The position numbers and the translations under genes were made by a program. Below the pieces are notes generated by a model, which was not told the origin of the DNA, ran no database searches, and worked only from the letters and a program-made list of their open reading frames with translations. Positions 21,840-34,082 of a stretch of DNA of 64,000 bases are shown in pieces (the first letter of the stretch is position 1; each line of letters starts with the position of its first letter). The stretch is from contig JAGFVP010000140.1 in NCBI GenBank assembly GCA_021031095.1, positions 1 through 64,000 of the forward strand. Direction: 5' to 3'. The DNA is from Bathelium albidoporum. Lineage: Eukaryota > Ascomycota > Dothideomycetes > Trypetheliales > Trypetheliaceae.

Positions 21840-24800
21840 AGATGGTTCGATAATCTCTGCGGGGTTAATGACGGAACTTTGACGGAAACTATCTGGCCTT
21901 GTTGCAATGGGGAGTTGCAATATTACCCCTTGGCTAGACAGTAGGAAATCCTTTCTCGTGACCATGTATGACTACCACAGCTGAAATGTGCGCACTGACA
22001 TTGCGCTTGAATTTCGATCTTGTTTGCGAATTCGTGATCATCTTACTCGCCTGTTCTCTCCAACACCACCATAGATACCCCACCTCAAGGTAAGTGAGTG
22101 GTTTGTTTTCCATTCGTCTCATATCACCCTTTGGAACCGCAAGCGCAAGACTTCGTTGGTTTCATTGGTGCTCTGTATCAGCTTCAAAGCCTGCACTGAT
22201 ACAAGCTCGATGAGAGCAACTAGCAAGAAGGTTGCAAGCCAGTTTTATCAGTCAAGGTCGGTGGAGCCTGACCGCTTATCAACCGTACAATCTCTGGCAA
22301 GCTACGGAAATAGAGGATGAAAGAAGAGAATTAGTGCCGCATTCACGGCATTGCATGTCGTAAACAGCGAACGTCGACACGATTGCAAGTACGAATGCAC
22401 GAGCGCTTCCCTCTTAAGAGAATGCATCACAATTACTGACTCTCGCGGAGGGAAGAGACTAGAAGAAAATATTTGTCCGATTTCATCAACGGGACACCCG
22501 GCAAGACTATTGTGGCACTGAATCTGTACGTTCACGAGTGAATCAATCATCCAGCACACCATCTCCACCTTGCGTATCCAGGACGAGCGTTAATAATAAA
22601 CATTGAGAGGCTGCTGACATAAATACAAAGGCTGCTTTCAGAAGTTCAATAATGGATGAATATAATCAACCCTGTACCCCGCAGCTACGATAGCGAGGAT
22701 TAGCAAAAATAGCATATGAGACGATCTCTAGGCGACGGCTAGGCCTGGGCCTGCAGAATGAGATGGCCCTGCTGAATGAATGCCTGAGATGGGTGGTGGA
22801 GCCGTAGCCAAGGTTGTACTTAAAAAGAGAGATGAGTTCGACCTCGGCAGAAAAAGAGCTGATGCGATGACAGTGAGATCGATTGCTAAGGAGTGACCTT
22901 TGACCACTTAATGGCAAACCAGTTTGGGCAAGATGGAGGGAAATGGCGGCACGTACGCACGGGATTAGCTGCGCGTGCAAATAAATTTCCAAGAGTATAA
23001 GGGTAAGAAGGTGTCGGCAGTGCCGAGGTATTGGCAGAAGATAAAGGCACGCAGGACTGATAGTGGATCAATAGAGTGGTGGCAAGGGAACACAGAGAGC
23101 AAAGTTGCGTGGGTCGTCTACGTACCTAACTAGGTCGTGGGTTGTAGAAACGAGACCACAGCGTTTCAGACACCAACGTCACTAAGCTTAGCATAGCGCA
23201 AAGTAAGAAGCAGCATTCAGAGTTCCAGAGGAAGTGAGCGTAGGATGGGCGAGCAGGGCCGAGGGTCGACTTGTGAATTGGTATTTAGTGATGAGTCAGA
23301 GTCGTTCCACACGACGGCTTAACGAAGACCACATTGGAGTGAGCCAGGTGTATTTCGAAAGCAGCAAATTAATTGGAGAACAAGCTGCAAAAGGGTCAAT
23401 ATATCCCGACAAGTGTAAAAGGAACTCCTTCGGCTCCAGTCTTGAAAGCGCACTTTTGATCCATTGGGAGTTGGGTATGTCCTGCCTATCAACTAATCCT
23501 TGTGATCATTCACACTAAATATCAGCTTAGAGGTATAATGTTGAATTTGGTGCGATGGATTGACCCATAGAAATAGATAAAAACCATCCCTTACACCGAC
23601 TTCCTGCGTTCAATGTTAAGCGAGCGCTACGAAAACAGGGAATCTAACTGATCGACCTGATACCTACCATTCCCGCATTTAGCGGGGCACGCTGAACATT
23701 GGACGCAGGATGATGGTGTATGGCTTCAATAAGATGGAAATTGGTACTGCTTGCTTCTTCCCGCTCCGTGCCTGCACACAACATAATGTAACAGTCAATC
23801 AGCCTCGTTCATCTCCACGACTCCTGATGCAACATCACCCTGGATTGGAATGATTGGATAGCCCTCAATAAAAGACCAACCGCACCTCCAATGCCGATGA
23901 TCATTAGAACGATAATTCTCCTTAACCTGCTTTCATTTTCTTTACGATACCATCCGGCTATGGTGTCCTCCAAGGCCAACTCCGCAGAGCGACAGGCAAT
24001 TGAACATTTCCTACTTCGACAGGATAAAGAGATTTGCTCGGGATACAGTATGACACAAGTAGGAATGGACGATCGATACAGGAAAAAGCTGATGTCCCAC
24101 GCTACTCCTGTTTCAATCCTCGAGTATGCCACAGGCTTTCTCATTACAAAGAGCGATGCAGCTCTCCGTTTCAGAATGCCTCCGTTGCGCTCCTTGGCGC
24201 TCATTCGCACTCAAGAAATCCGACCGCACGAGCACTTGGCGGTCTAAACCTCCCACACCAGACTCCTGTCTCCGATGGCTGAAGCAATTTCGGAGACGGT
24301 ATGGAGGATCTTGAGCTCGGCGTTGGTCAAGGTTCCGAAAAGCCTCCACAATATAGACAGGACGAATGCCGATGTTCTTACCACTTTTGGCTTATCTCCC
24401 CAAAAGCAATATAGCGTAATTGCCTGTGGTTGAGGTATCGTACTTGCTCATCTGTTCGCTGTACTACTTGCTTTTGAGCTGTTTGTTGCCTATTGTCTCA
24501 GGCATCCAGTATGTGGCGTTCGCTTCTGAACTATTCATAGTGCCATTCATCTACCTGCAGCCGTCAAAATGAAGGATGAGGCTCGAAAAGAGTAATAGAT
24601 TGCATACACAACCAAGAAAAAACCAACAACAGAACGACCGAAATCATTTGCTCTTTAATGCTATGGGAACCTTGTAGGGTTCTGTCGCCACTTCGGTGGG
24701 TCTTCTAGTGCAAGGCTGGATAACAAGCTGAGGCCGTGCTTCGGATATAAATGTACGTATTCTGACACAACCAATCTCTATAACTATCCTGTGACTTTTG

Positions 24801-24951
24801 TCTCGAGACTACTCTGTTCCGAACTTTCTATGATATCGTCCGTCATCATCATGTCTTGTAAATGCATTCATTCGGTGTTGCTCAGGCACACTTGTCTATG
24901 AAGATTAACCCTGACACAAGCCAGACCTACCTTACTCACCTATAGCAATCC
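21840..24951. other. Gene-poor interval, nothing recognised
   Basis: 3.1 kb after NOT2. Frames are short; the longest (23809-24210 minus, 23891-24247 plus) are antisense to each other and show no domain. No RNA gene or repeat family was recognised. The end near 24950 is the promoter of the secreted repeat protein. Confidence 0.45.
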
Positions 24952-27900
24952 ATGGCATCCCTTTCGACTTCTCGAAATTTGCAGGCGCTCTTATTCATTA
25001 TTAATGCTTTGATACAGAGCTCACTTGGTAAATGGAGTGTTCCACGCGAAACCCAAAACGCTCAGCTGATTGCTATATACTTTTAGCACTTAATACTTCA
25101 AACGACTCTAATCCCGAAACTATTTCAAGATCCCAGACGGCAACTCTTATTTCTATCTTAAACAATGGGATCGGAAATTACATTGCACAAGGACTGAACT
25201 TCGATGAATCCTCATCAATCTCTATTGCTTCTTCTGAAATTTCCCTAGCTTCACAGACCAGATCAAATTCAGTCCCCATTTCAAATGAATATTCTGAGAA
25301 TACACAAGGTTCCGACATCTTCCCTTCGATTGCATATACTCCAGAGAACCCAGGTCCTACGCTCAACAGCACACTTTCTACAATAGCGAGGCCTGCGAGT
25401 GTAATAGGTGTTTGGAATGCTAGCCCGTTGGGAATCTCGAGCGGTAGGAACATCACGGCTCCTCCGAGTTTCACTAGTACATCCGCGTTTAGCGAGCACA
25501 CAACCTTGAGCTCTCAGAACAGCTCTGATCTGGACAGGTTCTGTATGACTGTCGCTGCAAGGTATCCTGCCCAGAAAAATGCGATTGACTGCTACTGTTC
25601 TCAATCATCCTGGCGAAGATCGTACAATTTCTACGCTTCTAAATACCAAATTGAGATTAGGGACAAGGCTTCAGGACAGACCCAATACGCTACCACAACC
25701 ACTGCAATCGCCACTGGTACATCAATCATAACTCTAACTGATGCGACACCCTATACGCTTTGTGACGGCTGGCCAAGAGTCAACATAAGTCTAGTCACCG
25801 AGACCACCACATTTTCAACCATCTATTCATCAGCAGCACTACCTCAAGCCGTAGGGCATCCGTTCCTGTCTGCACCAACGTGCACTGTTGACCCAGCGGG
25901 TTGTGCATGGCTCTACTATAATAGTTCTCTACCGACCAATGACTTGGACGTACCCATCGCGCTTTTGGTACTTTGCGGGTATCCAGCGCATCTTGGACAG
26001 AAATGTCTTCTTTCAGGGGGTCCCATCAAGCTGCTATATTTTCCTGAATCGAGCGAGCAGGATGATATTTGTAATGCTACAGACTCAACGAATCGACCAA
26101 GCGACAGCGGCAATCTTGGGCTGACGAACCTGGTAAATCAATCTCTCGTGACGGTGCAAACTCTTGGCACAACATTCACATCCGGCACAGCATACCTCTC
26201 TATCGATACACTGTATGCTCATTATGATGGTTTTGAGGACCGGATTGGGCCTACATTCTCGAATTACATCCTTCGCTAGCGTCGACGCAGGTTCACACCA
26301 TCTGCCCCTGCGGCTTTGATCGTACCGCCGAAGCCACATCGGTGTATGAATTAGGGAGGCCGCTCGATTTCCGCGATCTCAACTACCCTGTCCCTTATAC
26401 CGCCTACAGCTGCGCCGGTGGTTGTGGATGTCTCACATCTACTTCACAGTGCACTATTTATAATGACTACAAGCCCAACCTCGCTCTTCCCACAACACTT
26501 ACGCGGCTGGCGCCTGAATGGGTTTGGTGCGGCCTTTGGGATCAAATCCTGGACAATGTTTGGTACGATCCCCCAACAGCCCTGATTCCGCAATCAGTTG
26601 CTGCAACTCCCACGGACACATTTTTGTCCACTACAACAGAGTCTACGCCAAGTCCTACTGCCGATCCAACGACTCCGGCTCAGGAGGCTCGTCCAACGCC
26701 ACACCAACCCCCACTTTCGCCGCCAGCCTCACAAATCAGGTCTTCTGTGGCGAGTTCTCATCCGGATTCGACAACATACAGTCATGATCCAGCTCAATCG
26801 TCCGACCTGCCACAACCCATCATACCAATCATCGCTTCTTCGCATCCTATTTCTGTTGATCCTGGCTCTCATAACACTGCTCCCGCGGCTGCTCCCTCAA
26901 GCGGAGCTTCGCTAGTCTCTGCGGATGCTCGTCTGAGCAGCAGTGACCCGGCAGTGCAGCTTTTGAATTTGGGTAGTGTGATCTCATCAATCTTTACAGG
27001 CTTTTCAGTGGCAGGGGAAAAACCAGCTCCTTCACCTGACACACGCGCAACTTCTGATCCTGCCGCCCCCGTCATCTCCGCAACCACAGATGATGGCAGC
27101 GGGAAAGCCACCACAAATCCAGATACGCCGTCTTCAACAAGAGGAAACGATGAAGGCTCAGCAGATCCACCTCCAAACTCTGATTCCTTTGGCACAGCTG
27201 GCAGTCAACCCATCTCCGTGCATCACTCCAATCTCAGTCGTGTCACTATTGACAGCCAAATCCTTGCTTCAGGTCCATCGAAAACCAATATTGGCTACGC
27301 CGCTCCCGCATCTCCCAGTGCCACTGTCATCGACGGTTCCTCCACCGTCCCCAATCCAATGCCCGCCGCTTCGGAAGCAGCAGACCCCAATTCTCAGTCA
27401 CCCGGCACCGACACCGGCTCGCAGCCTCACGCGGTCCTCTCAATTGGCTCTTCAGCCATCACGATAGTCCCTGTTCCCGGACCCTCAGGCGTTTTCACGT
27501 TCGGCGGATCAAGTCTCACAGTAGGCGGGTCACCGGCCGTCATCGGCGGTCAGACGGTCAGCGCAGCAGCTTCTGGTGTTGTTGTCAATGGTCCGGACGG
27601 CGCAAGGACCGTACTCTTCGTCTCTGCTGGAGTAAGCACTGAAGCGGTGGGAAGCGGTGCGGTGCTCACGCTCGACTCACAGGGCTCAATCGTTACTGCC
27701 ATACCAGGAGCCGGTTCGAATGGCGTTTACCAGGTCGGTGCTACACAGATCACGGTCGGCGGCGCACCAGTTGTCATCAGCGGTCAAACATTGACCGCAG
27801 CGCCTTCTGGTATTTCTATCAGCGGCTCAAACGGTGCAAGCATTGTATCTTTCTCTTCTGTCATTGATGGGGGAGCGAATGCTGGAGCTGTGGAAAGCGG

Positions 27901-28756
27901 TGCAGTACTCACGCTCGGCCCTGAAGGCTCACATATCACCGCCACACCAATACTTGGATCGAGTGGTGTTTACAAAATTGGCGGAACACAGGTTACAGTT
28001 GGTGGCGTGCCAGCGGTCGTTGATGGACAACTCATCAGCGCCGAGTCAAGCGACTTTATCGTCAAAGGCACAAATGGTGCAACCTTAACAGCCCCTTTTT
28101 CGTCTGTCAGTACCGATCTAAGAACTTCGGGAGAAGAAGCCGTCTTCACAACCGATAGACACACCTATACAGCCCAAATATTTAATTTCAGAGTCAAGGA
28201 AGTCGTTGTAATGTCAGGCTCGGGACTGTCTCAGGCCATGACCTTGACGCTCAGCGGCGCAGCAATAATGACAAATGGCATGACACTCTCCGCGGCGTCT
28301 TCAGGTATCCTAGTCGATGGGTCTCTGGTTGCATTCTCTTCCGCTGCAGCTGCAGAGGCAGAAGCCATGTTGACGCTTGGCGGGGATGTGGTCACGGTGT
28401 TGAGTGTGCCGGGACATACTAATGAAGTCGTAGTCAATGGAGCAACGCTTACGGAAGATGGATCGGCAGCTGCGGTCGACGGGCAGACTGTGAGTCTGGG
28501 GAGCGATGGACTTGTGGTGGATGGGAGGAGGGGGAAAGCTACAGTTGTGCTGAATACGAGGAGCAGGGGAACAGCAACCGGAACTGGGACGGGAATGGGG
28601 ACGTTTACTAATGGTGGAGGTGCGATTTCTTCGGGGACTGGGCCAGCTGTCGCGGGGACAACAGCGGCAGCAGAGAGGATTGATGGTGGGAGAAAGAGCG
28701 TTGGCTTTATCAGGGCAGTAAGTATGCTGGTGAGTGCATTGGCGATGCTGTGGTAA
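24952..28756 (+). CDS. Large secreted Ser/Thr-rich repeat protein, apparent frameshift
   Basis: Probable GPI-type cell-wall protein of unknown function. Exon 1 (24952-25027) encodes a signal peptide ending near QSSLG; an intron GTAAAT...TTTTAG leads to exon 2 at 25087. The frame stays open to a stop at 26277-26279, after DRIGPTFSNYILR. A second frame, open from before 26291 (VHTICPCGFDRT) to 28756, continues with RPLDFRDLNYPVP and a Cys-rich GGCGCLTSTSQC, then a Pro/Ser/Thr-rich stalk, five repeats and a hydrophobic C-terminus (SMLVSALAMLW) like a GPI signal. Adding one T in the CTTCG at 26271-26275 would fuse both into about 1248 aa and read YILSLASTQV. Alternatives are an intron (for example 26133-26290 or 26213-26358), though each would remove coding-like sequence, or a real null allele. 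About 30 percent of residues are Ser, Thr or Ala. Confidence 0.65.
27446..28564 (+). repeat. Five degenerate coding repeats of about 70-80 codons
   Basis: Tandem units within the secreted protein, starting near 27446, 27655, 27898, 28134 and 28360. The shared pattern is AVLTL, a variable part, then GVY-(I/V)G-TQ(I/V)TVGG-PAVV-GQT-SA--SG-(I/V)V-G followed by a Ser-rich spacer. Units 1 to 3 are closest to each other; unit 4 has lost most of the central motif (TVGG is absent) and unit 5 keeps NGATLTEDGSAAAVDGQTVS. The pattern suggests stepwise duplication of a beta-rich module and would be expected to vary in number between strains. Confidence 0.75.
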
Positions 28757-31700
28757 TACGATGGTGTGACTGTTAGATGATTGGATATTCTAATGTATAT
28801 GTACAATGTTCAATGCACAGATCTTCCTATGTGTAATACTAATAGCTTAAGCGTAACGTCTGCTGTCAAATGCAGCTATTCAGAGTAATGAGATACGATA
28901 TCATTAAATTTATGAACGTGTTTCACAAAGCAATTCATCGACCTCATCCCTTTGGCAAATACCGTCTTGACGTACGCACGTCTCCCGGGAGATTGAGGAT
29001 GCACGCTATACAGCTTCCCAGATTATGTGCGGAAACCTACATGAACTCATCTGCCTACGAAGTTCAGACACGTTGCTTCTGCTGTTACTAGAATTTCAGT
29101 GTATCCTGGAACCTCGTAAAGCTTATCCCTGGCTAGTTGTGCTCCGTATAGTCCAGCCTTTTCCGAAGGTCATTAGGGATGTGGTACACCTCCTAAACTC
29201 GGACTTTCATGAGAGGGATTGCGGCCCTTGCAACCACTCAAAGAAGGTTCACGTGCGAAAGTGTGTTATCTTCCGGTCCATGGATGTCCATCTGGCTTCA
29301 CGCCCTGACGCCGGGCCGCCTTCGAATACCGAAAACGGAGCATCTAATCTCCGGGCACTGCCAGTTACGTACCCGAATAGCACAGCCCAGCCGGCAATCT
29401 AGCCGCGCCTTCCACCGCCCAACCTAAATCTGGCTTTCCCAGTTTTTCGTCCCTGGTCGGCCTCTCCCCCTTTTCAGCTAATGACGTAGCACCAAGTCTC
29501 CACCGAGCGAAAAGCACCACCGCCTTTTCTCTTTTCCCCATGTCCTCAACAAAAAACCTAGGCATCGAATAAGAATGAGAAAACCAGAGAAGAGAATTAA
29601 TTTTTCTCCTTCGAAACCCCTCCAGCGACTAGCCTACCAAACTCCATTACCACACACCGCCAGCTCCGTCGCGCCCCCCAAAAAAAAGAACAGCCCCCCA
29701 GCCGCGGGTCAAAAAAGCCAGCCCCCAATCCTTTCCCGCAAGCGCGAAAGAAGACGCAGTGTGGACGGACTGAGCACCAGAAACCGGGTTTCCGCGCCCC
29801 ACCGGCGGTGCCGACCCTAATCTCGCCCATGCTCGCTTCGCATCCGTTAGTGCCATCCCGAAGCCGTGGGGAGGGGGCGAGTGCGCAATGGCGGTGGGCG
29901 CATGGATTTTTTGGAGAAGGGGGGGGGGTTTGGCAGGAAGCCCGTTTCCCAAGGGAATGGTCGAGCCTTGTTTAGCGTGGGGGTGGGGGAAAAGAACCCC
30001 GCATCTGATTTCCATCGCTAGTGTGGGAGCGACGGAGTTGGCGCCATTGTGATACTGTTGATATGGGGTAAAAAAGAGAATGGGAGCGGGGGACGTGAGA
30101 ATCCTTTGGGAGGGGTTTGATGAGAGGGGAGGAGAGATAAGCAGAGCGGACTGGTGCTCTACGAAGCGCGTGTGCAGGCCTCGCTGCTCCCGAGTCGCCC
30201 TTTCATCGAATCACGCCATGATGGTGTTGTTAACTGGTGGATGTTGGCATTTCGCTAAGGCTGGTCCGCGTGGTATTCAGGCAATACAGGATGCTGCAGC
30301 AAACAGACTCGGGGTCCGTTTGTTGATGGTCTTTTGCGGACTATCAGGCCTAGATGAAGTGCGGTCTCTCCGTGGAGGCGTCAAGCTTCGTCTGTGGCAA
30401 ACTTCTGCCTCCGAGATGCGCGTTTGCCTAAGCTGGCAATGGATAATATCGTCACCGGCCAAGCTACCAGTCAATGCGTGGTGAGCAGTGTGTACGTGCC
30501 GCAAGCTGGTTTTAACCGTCGAGGATGTATGTACTTCGTATACATGCGGGCTGACCTTGCATCAACGCTGGACGCATGTGCCATGGCTCCAGATGCAACC
30601 TTTGAGCCTCAACAAGCTTTCTAGGCGCATGTGCATCTGCCGTCATATGCCGTATAGTAACGGATGTTATGGACAAGCTCGAGGGATTCCAAGGCTGTCA
30701 ATATAGGATGGAAAGTAATTACCTGGTGTAGCATGAGAAGTAGTTTTCAACTCATGTAATCTATGCATGTGTTTTGATTTCAGAAGAATACCCCTTGGGC
30801 TGGTAGTTGGCCAAAGAGGTAAGTACTCACAAGAATAACGTCCTTATCGTCGCTACATGCCGAAGCGATATCATGAGAACTGAGTCTGCGGCAGAATACG
30901 CTCTTTGCTGTAGTCCCGAGTGACATGTGCACGCAGGACGAATCGGTGAAAAGATAAAAGAATACCTACTGCTTAGTCTTATATGGAGAAGGCCCAGACC
31001 TACGCCTTCTCGCGCTTGTTTATCTGTAATGCCAATCCTTTGATAAGAAGCCGCCGTGGAGCCTGCACGCAGCCGAAGCCTCGCAACTGTGGGGTGCAGC
31101 TTGGAGCGCAGATTGGGCGGTCTGGGGTACCGGTTGCCATGTCTCACATCACCGCTTGTCCATCCTTTCTGACCTCCACTCCGACGCGTCGTATCCATGC
31201 TGCGGTGATACCGTCTCCATCTGTCCAAGCAGGCAAGGTCAGGTAGGTAAGCCATGCGGTACTTGATTTGGGGGGCGTCGGGCGGTCTGCCGGCAGTACA
31301 TCTGTCATTATTCGCTCAACCTTCTACCCTTGCATCGCCATCATCCACTGCGCTCCCGGTCTCGCACTACCTGGCTCGAGGATGCTGATCGCAAAGCGCT
31401 CCCGCCGGAGTGGCCAGGAATTATCGTCCTTCCCATGCGAATGTAGGGAAGCAGAGAGGCGAAGCAATCCACTCTTCGCCCGACAGGCGGTCGCACACTT
31501 TCGATAATGTCGAGATACGATATTGTTCCCAGGTCTTTCAAGTCGCGGGCCCCGAAATAAGACCCGGACCAGGGAGCTTCCCATGTATTTCCCATGCTGG
31601 AAGTGGAGAAGCCGGGTGATCTTGCGAAAGTGCAGATCCGGGGTAGCACATGTCCAAACGCCTGCGGCATGGCCCTACATGGGTCGCTGGAACCACACGG

Positions 31701-32813
31701 AAACTCAGTTATAACGAGGTCCGGGACGATGTACAATCTGACGCCATACAATAGTTCTCGCGCCCCCGACTTGCTGCAAGTCTATCGCCGGAGTCGCCGG
31801 CTCGACGACGGCGTGAAGCCTGTTGGCTTGAGAATTCCCCAAACGTAGCTATGAGATAGTCTATTTGAGCCTCAGGCCTGGGACTACATACTTCGAGCAG
31901 TTCGTATTGGGTAATGGAAAGTATCGACGTATCACTTTGGAGCGTCCTCCGCTGATGTTGAGCGAATGAGACCCGCCCCCAAGCAAAGCAAATTCGTGCT
32001 GTGAAATAAGATTTCTCGGCAGTTACCAGCCATTTGTGTTCCAATTTAGTGCAGAGTGATTGATTACCCTGATACGGACCTACTCAGCCGTGTTTGCGGG
32101 CAAGCCTTGGCTGATGAATCCATTTAAAAATCTGGGGTTTTCGACCGGGAAAAGGTGTGGGGTTGGATTCAACGAAAGTCTGGGGTCAGAAGTAGGTAAT
32201 GTCTGGTGCGATTGCATGATGGTGGTGTTAGTGATTACTGCTGGGGGTTTGCATGTGATAGTGCTGGCATGAGAACCGAGTCTGGAATGGGTGGTTGACG
32301 ATGGCATGTGATTGTGGCTGGCCGACTTCCATCATCGCCACAGAGAGCAAGTTCAAGAAACGCACTATATCTGGTTGAGTTGTATTCTGGTACATTATGG
32401 AGCCATCGCGTAGGTGGCAATGGGGACTAGCCTCATTTATGTACTCAGGACTAGCCTGACTTTGCAAATTAAGAGCTTCATACTGCTAAAGAAAGTATTG
32501 ATTTGCTGAGCAGCCGTGAATGCTTCATGACAAGTGACTGAGAGGAAAATGCTGTGCTGGCCTCCAGGCCGCAGGATATCAAATGGAATAAGCAGAGTCT
32601 ATAAGTCGCGTAATCAAGTGAAAATGATACCCATTCGCCGATCAGTTCGCTCTGGTAAACGCTCAAACCTCCCCCATGCCTCTAATTCTTTCTCGCAAAT
32701 TGTGAAGAGTGAATTGACAACCCGAAAAAAACTCATTAAAGTCTGCATCGCTTCTCTTCTGACACTTCCACAATGAGAGCGGGATGGAGTTTGGCAGGCA
32801 AAGCCGCAGATGA
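28757..32813. other. Gene-poor interval with homopolymer-rich patch
   Basis: 4 kb with no supportable gene. Between about 29640 and 29950 the sequence is unusually rich in runs of C, A and G (including a run of about ten G near 29921). Frames up to 142 codons (30827-31255 minus) and 136 codons (31341-31751 minus) have no recognisable domain. No RNA gene seen. Confidence 0.45.
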
Positions 32814-34082
32814 CTAGCAGCGTTCCGAGAGATCTCCACCAGCAACAGAACCGGTAGTAGATGAATTCCCAGACGAGAATCCGCCCGGAAGTGGATTCAA
32901 CAAATCTGGTAATGCCACTTTCGGTACTTGAGGCACAGGCAGTTTTCTCTGCGCACCATCCGTACTTGACATGATATCCGTGATCCTAAGTCCGCTATGC
33001 TGAGGAGGCACATAGGGTTGCTGACTTTCCGCCTGGGGTTCCATGGGTGCCAGAGCAGGAGCATGCTGCAGAGATAGGTTGTGGATGGCAGGAAGGTGGT
33101 GGGGCCGCAGACGAGGGGAATGCGAAGGCGTGGCCAGTGGTGTGTGGTCCGGTGTAGGTGAGATAGAATCATGAGAAAAACTCGGTGAAGGTGGAGCCGT
33201 TGAGTTCGGCGACGTTGGCCGGGACCTCTTTGTCATGCGATGTTGATACTGATCGTCTTCCTCGTGGGAATGAGATCGAGACATGGGCTGAGATGGGATG
33301 GCATACGAAAGTGACGGCAGTGGCACGTTGCGACTGTATGGGTGATGATGCTGAGAGTAAAGATGAGACGTCCTGTTGGGGAGCGAGTAGGGGGAAGACT
33401 GATTCTCTCGCTCCACCTGTGACGCAGCGGTCGCCAACAGATTGATGTTCATCCCGCTGCTGTTGGGGCTCGTAGACGTACTCGAGTAGGGGATGTATGA
33501 GCTGGGCGGTGAAACGTTAGGAGATGCCAGGTTGGAGTTTGGAGCTGATTTGGAGATTGCCCGAGGTGGTGGCATTATATGGGCCATCGAGTGGCCATCG
33601 AGCAGATTTGCTTGGGCTGCAGCAGCAACGGCGGCAGCATGTTGTTTGTTTCCCCGTCTGGAGTTTGGGTTGCTGTGTATCCGCGAGTGTCGAGTGAGCT
33701 CGTCAGACCGACTGAAGCGTTTTGTGCATCCTGGAAATTGGCAGGCATGGGGCTTCTCGCCTGTATGCGTCCGGATGTGTCTTGTCTGATGTTCCAACCG
33801 ATGGAAGGCCTTGTCACAGAGAGGACACTTGTACGGCCGGGGCAGATCTTGACGCTGGTCGTCCTGGGCGCCCGGGGGCAGTGAAGGTATGAGACTGACT
33901 GTGGCCGTAGCCATGGCCGTGTTGTCCGGCCGGTGAGCGCTGGCTTCAGTTTCAGCCGTTGGCGGTGGGAAGTGTGGTGAAGAGTGTTGAGAATGCACAG
34001 TCGGTTGCAGAGACGGGGTCCGGCGAGGGTCGTCGAGCGGCAGCAGATTGGAAAAATCCACTGTGGGCGAAGGGCGTTGCAT
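32814..34082 (-). CDS. creA: Carbon catabolite repressor CreA (C2H2 zinc finger)
   Basis: DNA-binding repressor (Mig1 group) that binds SYGGRG sites and shuts off genes for alternative carbon sources when glucose is present. Single exon; 422 aa from the ATG at 34082, near the 415 aa of Aspergillus CreA. Seen: the conserved start region TVDFSNLLPLDDP, finger 1 with C86, C89, H102, H106 and finger 2 with C114, C119, H132, H136 (linker THTGEKPH), a poly-Ala tract (149-157), a Ser/Pro-rich middle with an acidic HEEDDQ patch, and a C-terminal ALPDLLNPLPG region matching the repression part of CreA. The frame remains open for 84 codons upstream to 34334; the shorter start is chosen because MQRPSPTVDFSNLL aligns with the usual N-terminus. 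CCGGGG-type sites occur in the upstream DNA (about 34165-34230), which would fit autoregulation, but they are short and expected by chance. Confidence 0.95.
   Translation of the reverse strand: MQRPSPTVDFSNLLPLDDPRRTPSLQPTVHSQHSSPHFPPPTAETEASAHRPDNTAMATATVSLIPSLPPGAQDDQRQDLPRPYKCPLCDKAFHRLEHQTRHIRTHTGEKPHACQFPGCTKRFSRSDELTRHSRIHSNPNSRRGNKQHAAAVAAAAQANLLDGHSMAHIMPPPRAISKSAPNSNLASPNVSPPSSYIPYSSTSTSPNSSGMNINLLATAASQVERENQSSPYSLPNRTSHLYSQHHHPYSRNVPLPSLSYAIPSQPMSRSHSHEEDDQYQHRMTKRSRPTSPNSTAPPSPSFSHDSISPTPDHTPLATPSHSPRLRPHHLPAIHNLSLQHAPALAPMEPQAESQQPYVPPQHSGLRITDIMSSTDGAQRKLPVPQVPKVALPDLLNPLPGGFSSGNSSTTGSVAGGDLSERC

Noticed and set aside
28231..28806. 191-codon minus-strand frame
   Set aside because: Antisense shadow of the repeat protein; Val/Ala/Pro-rich text mirrors the repeats.
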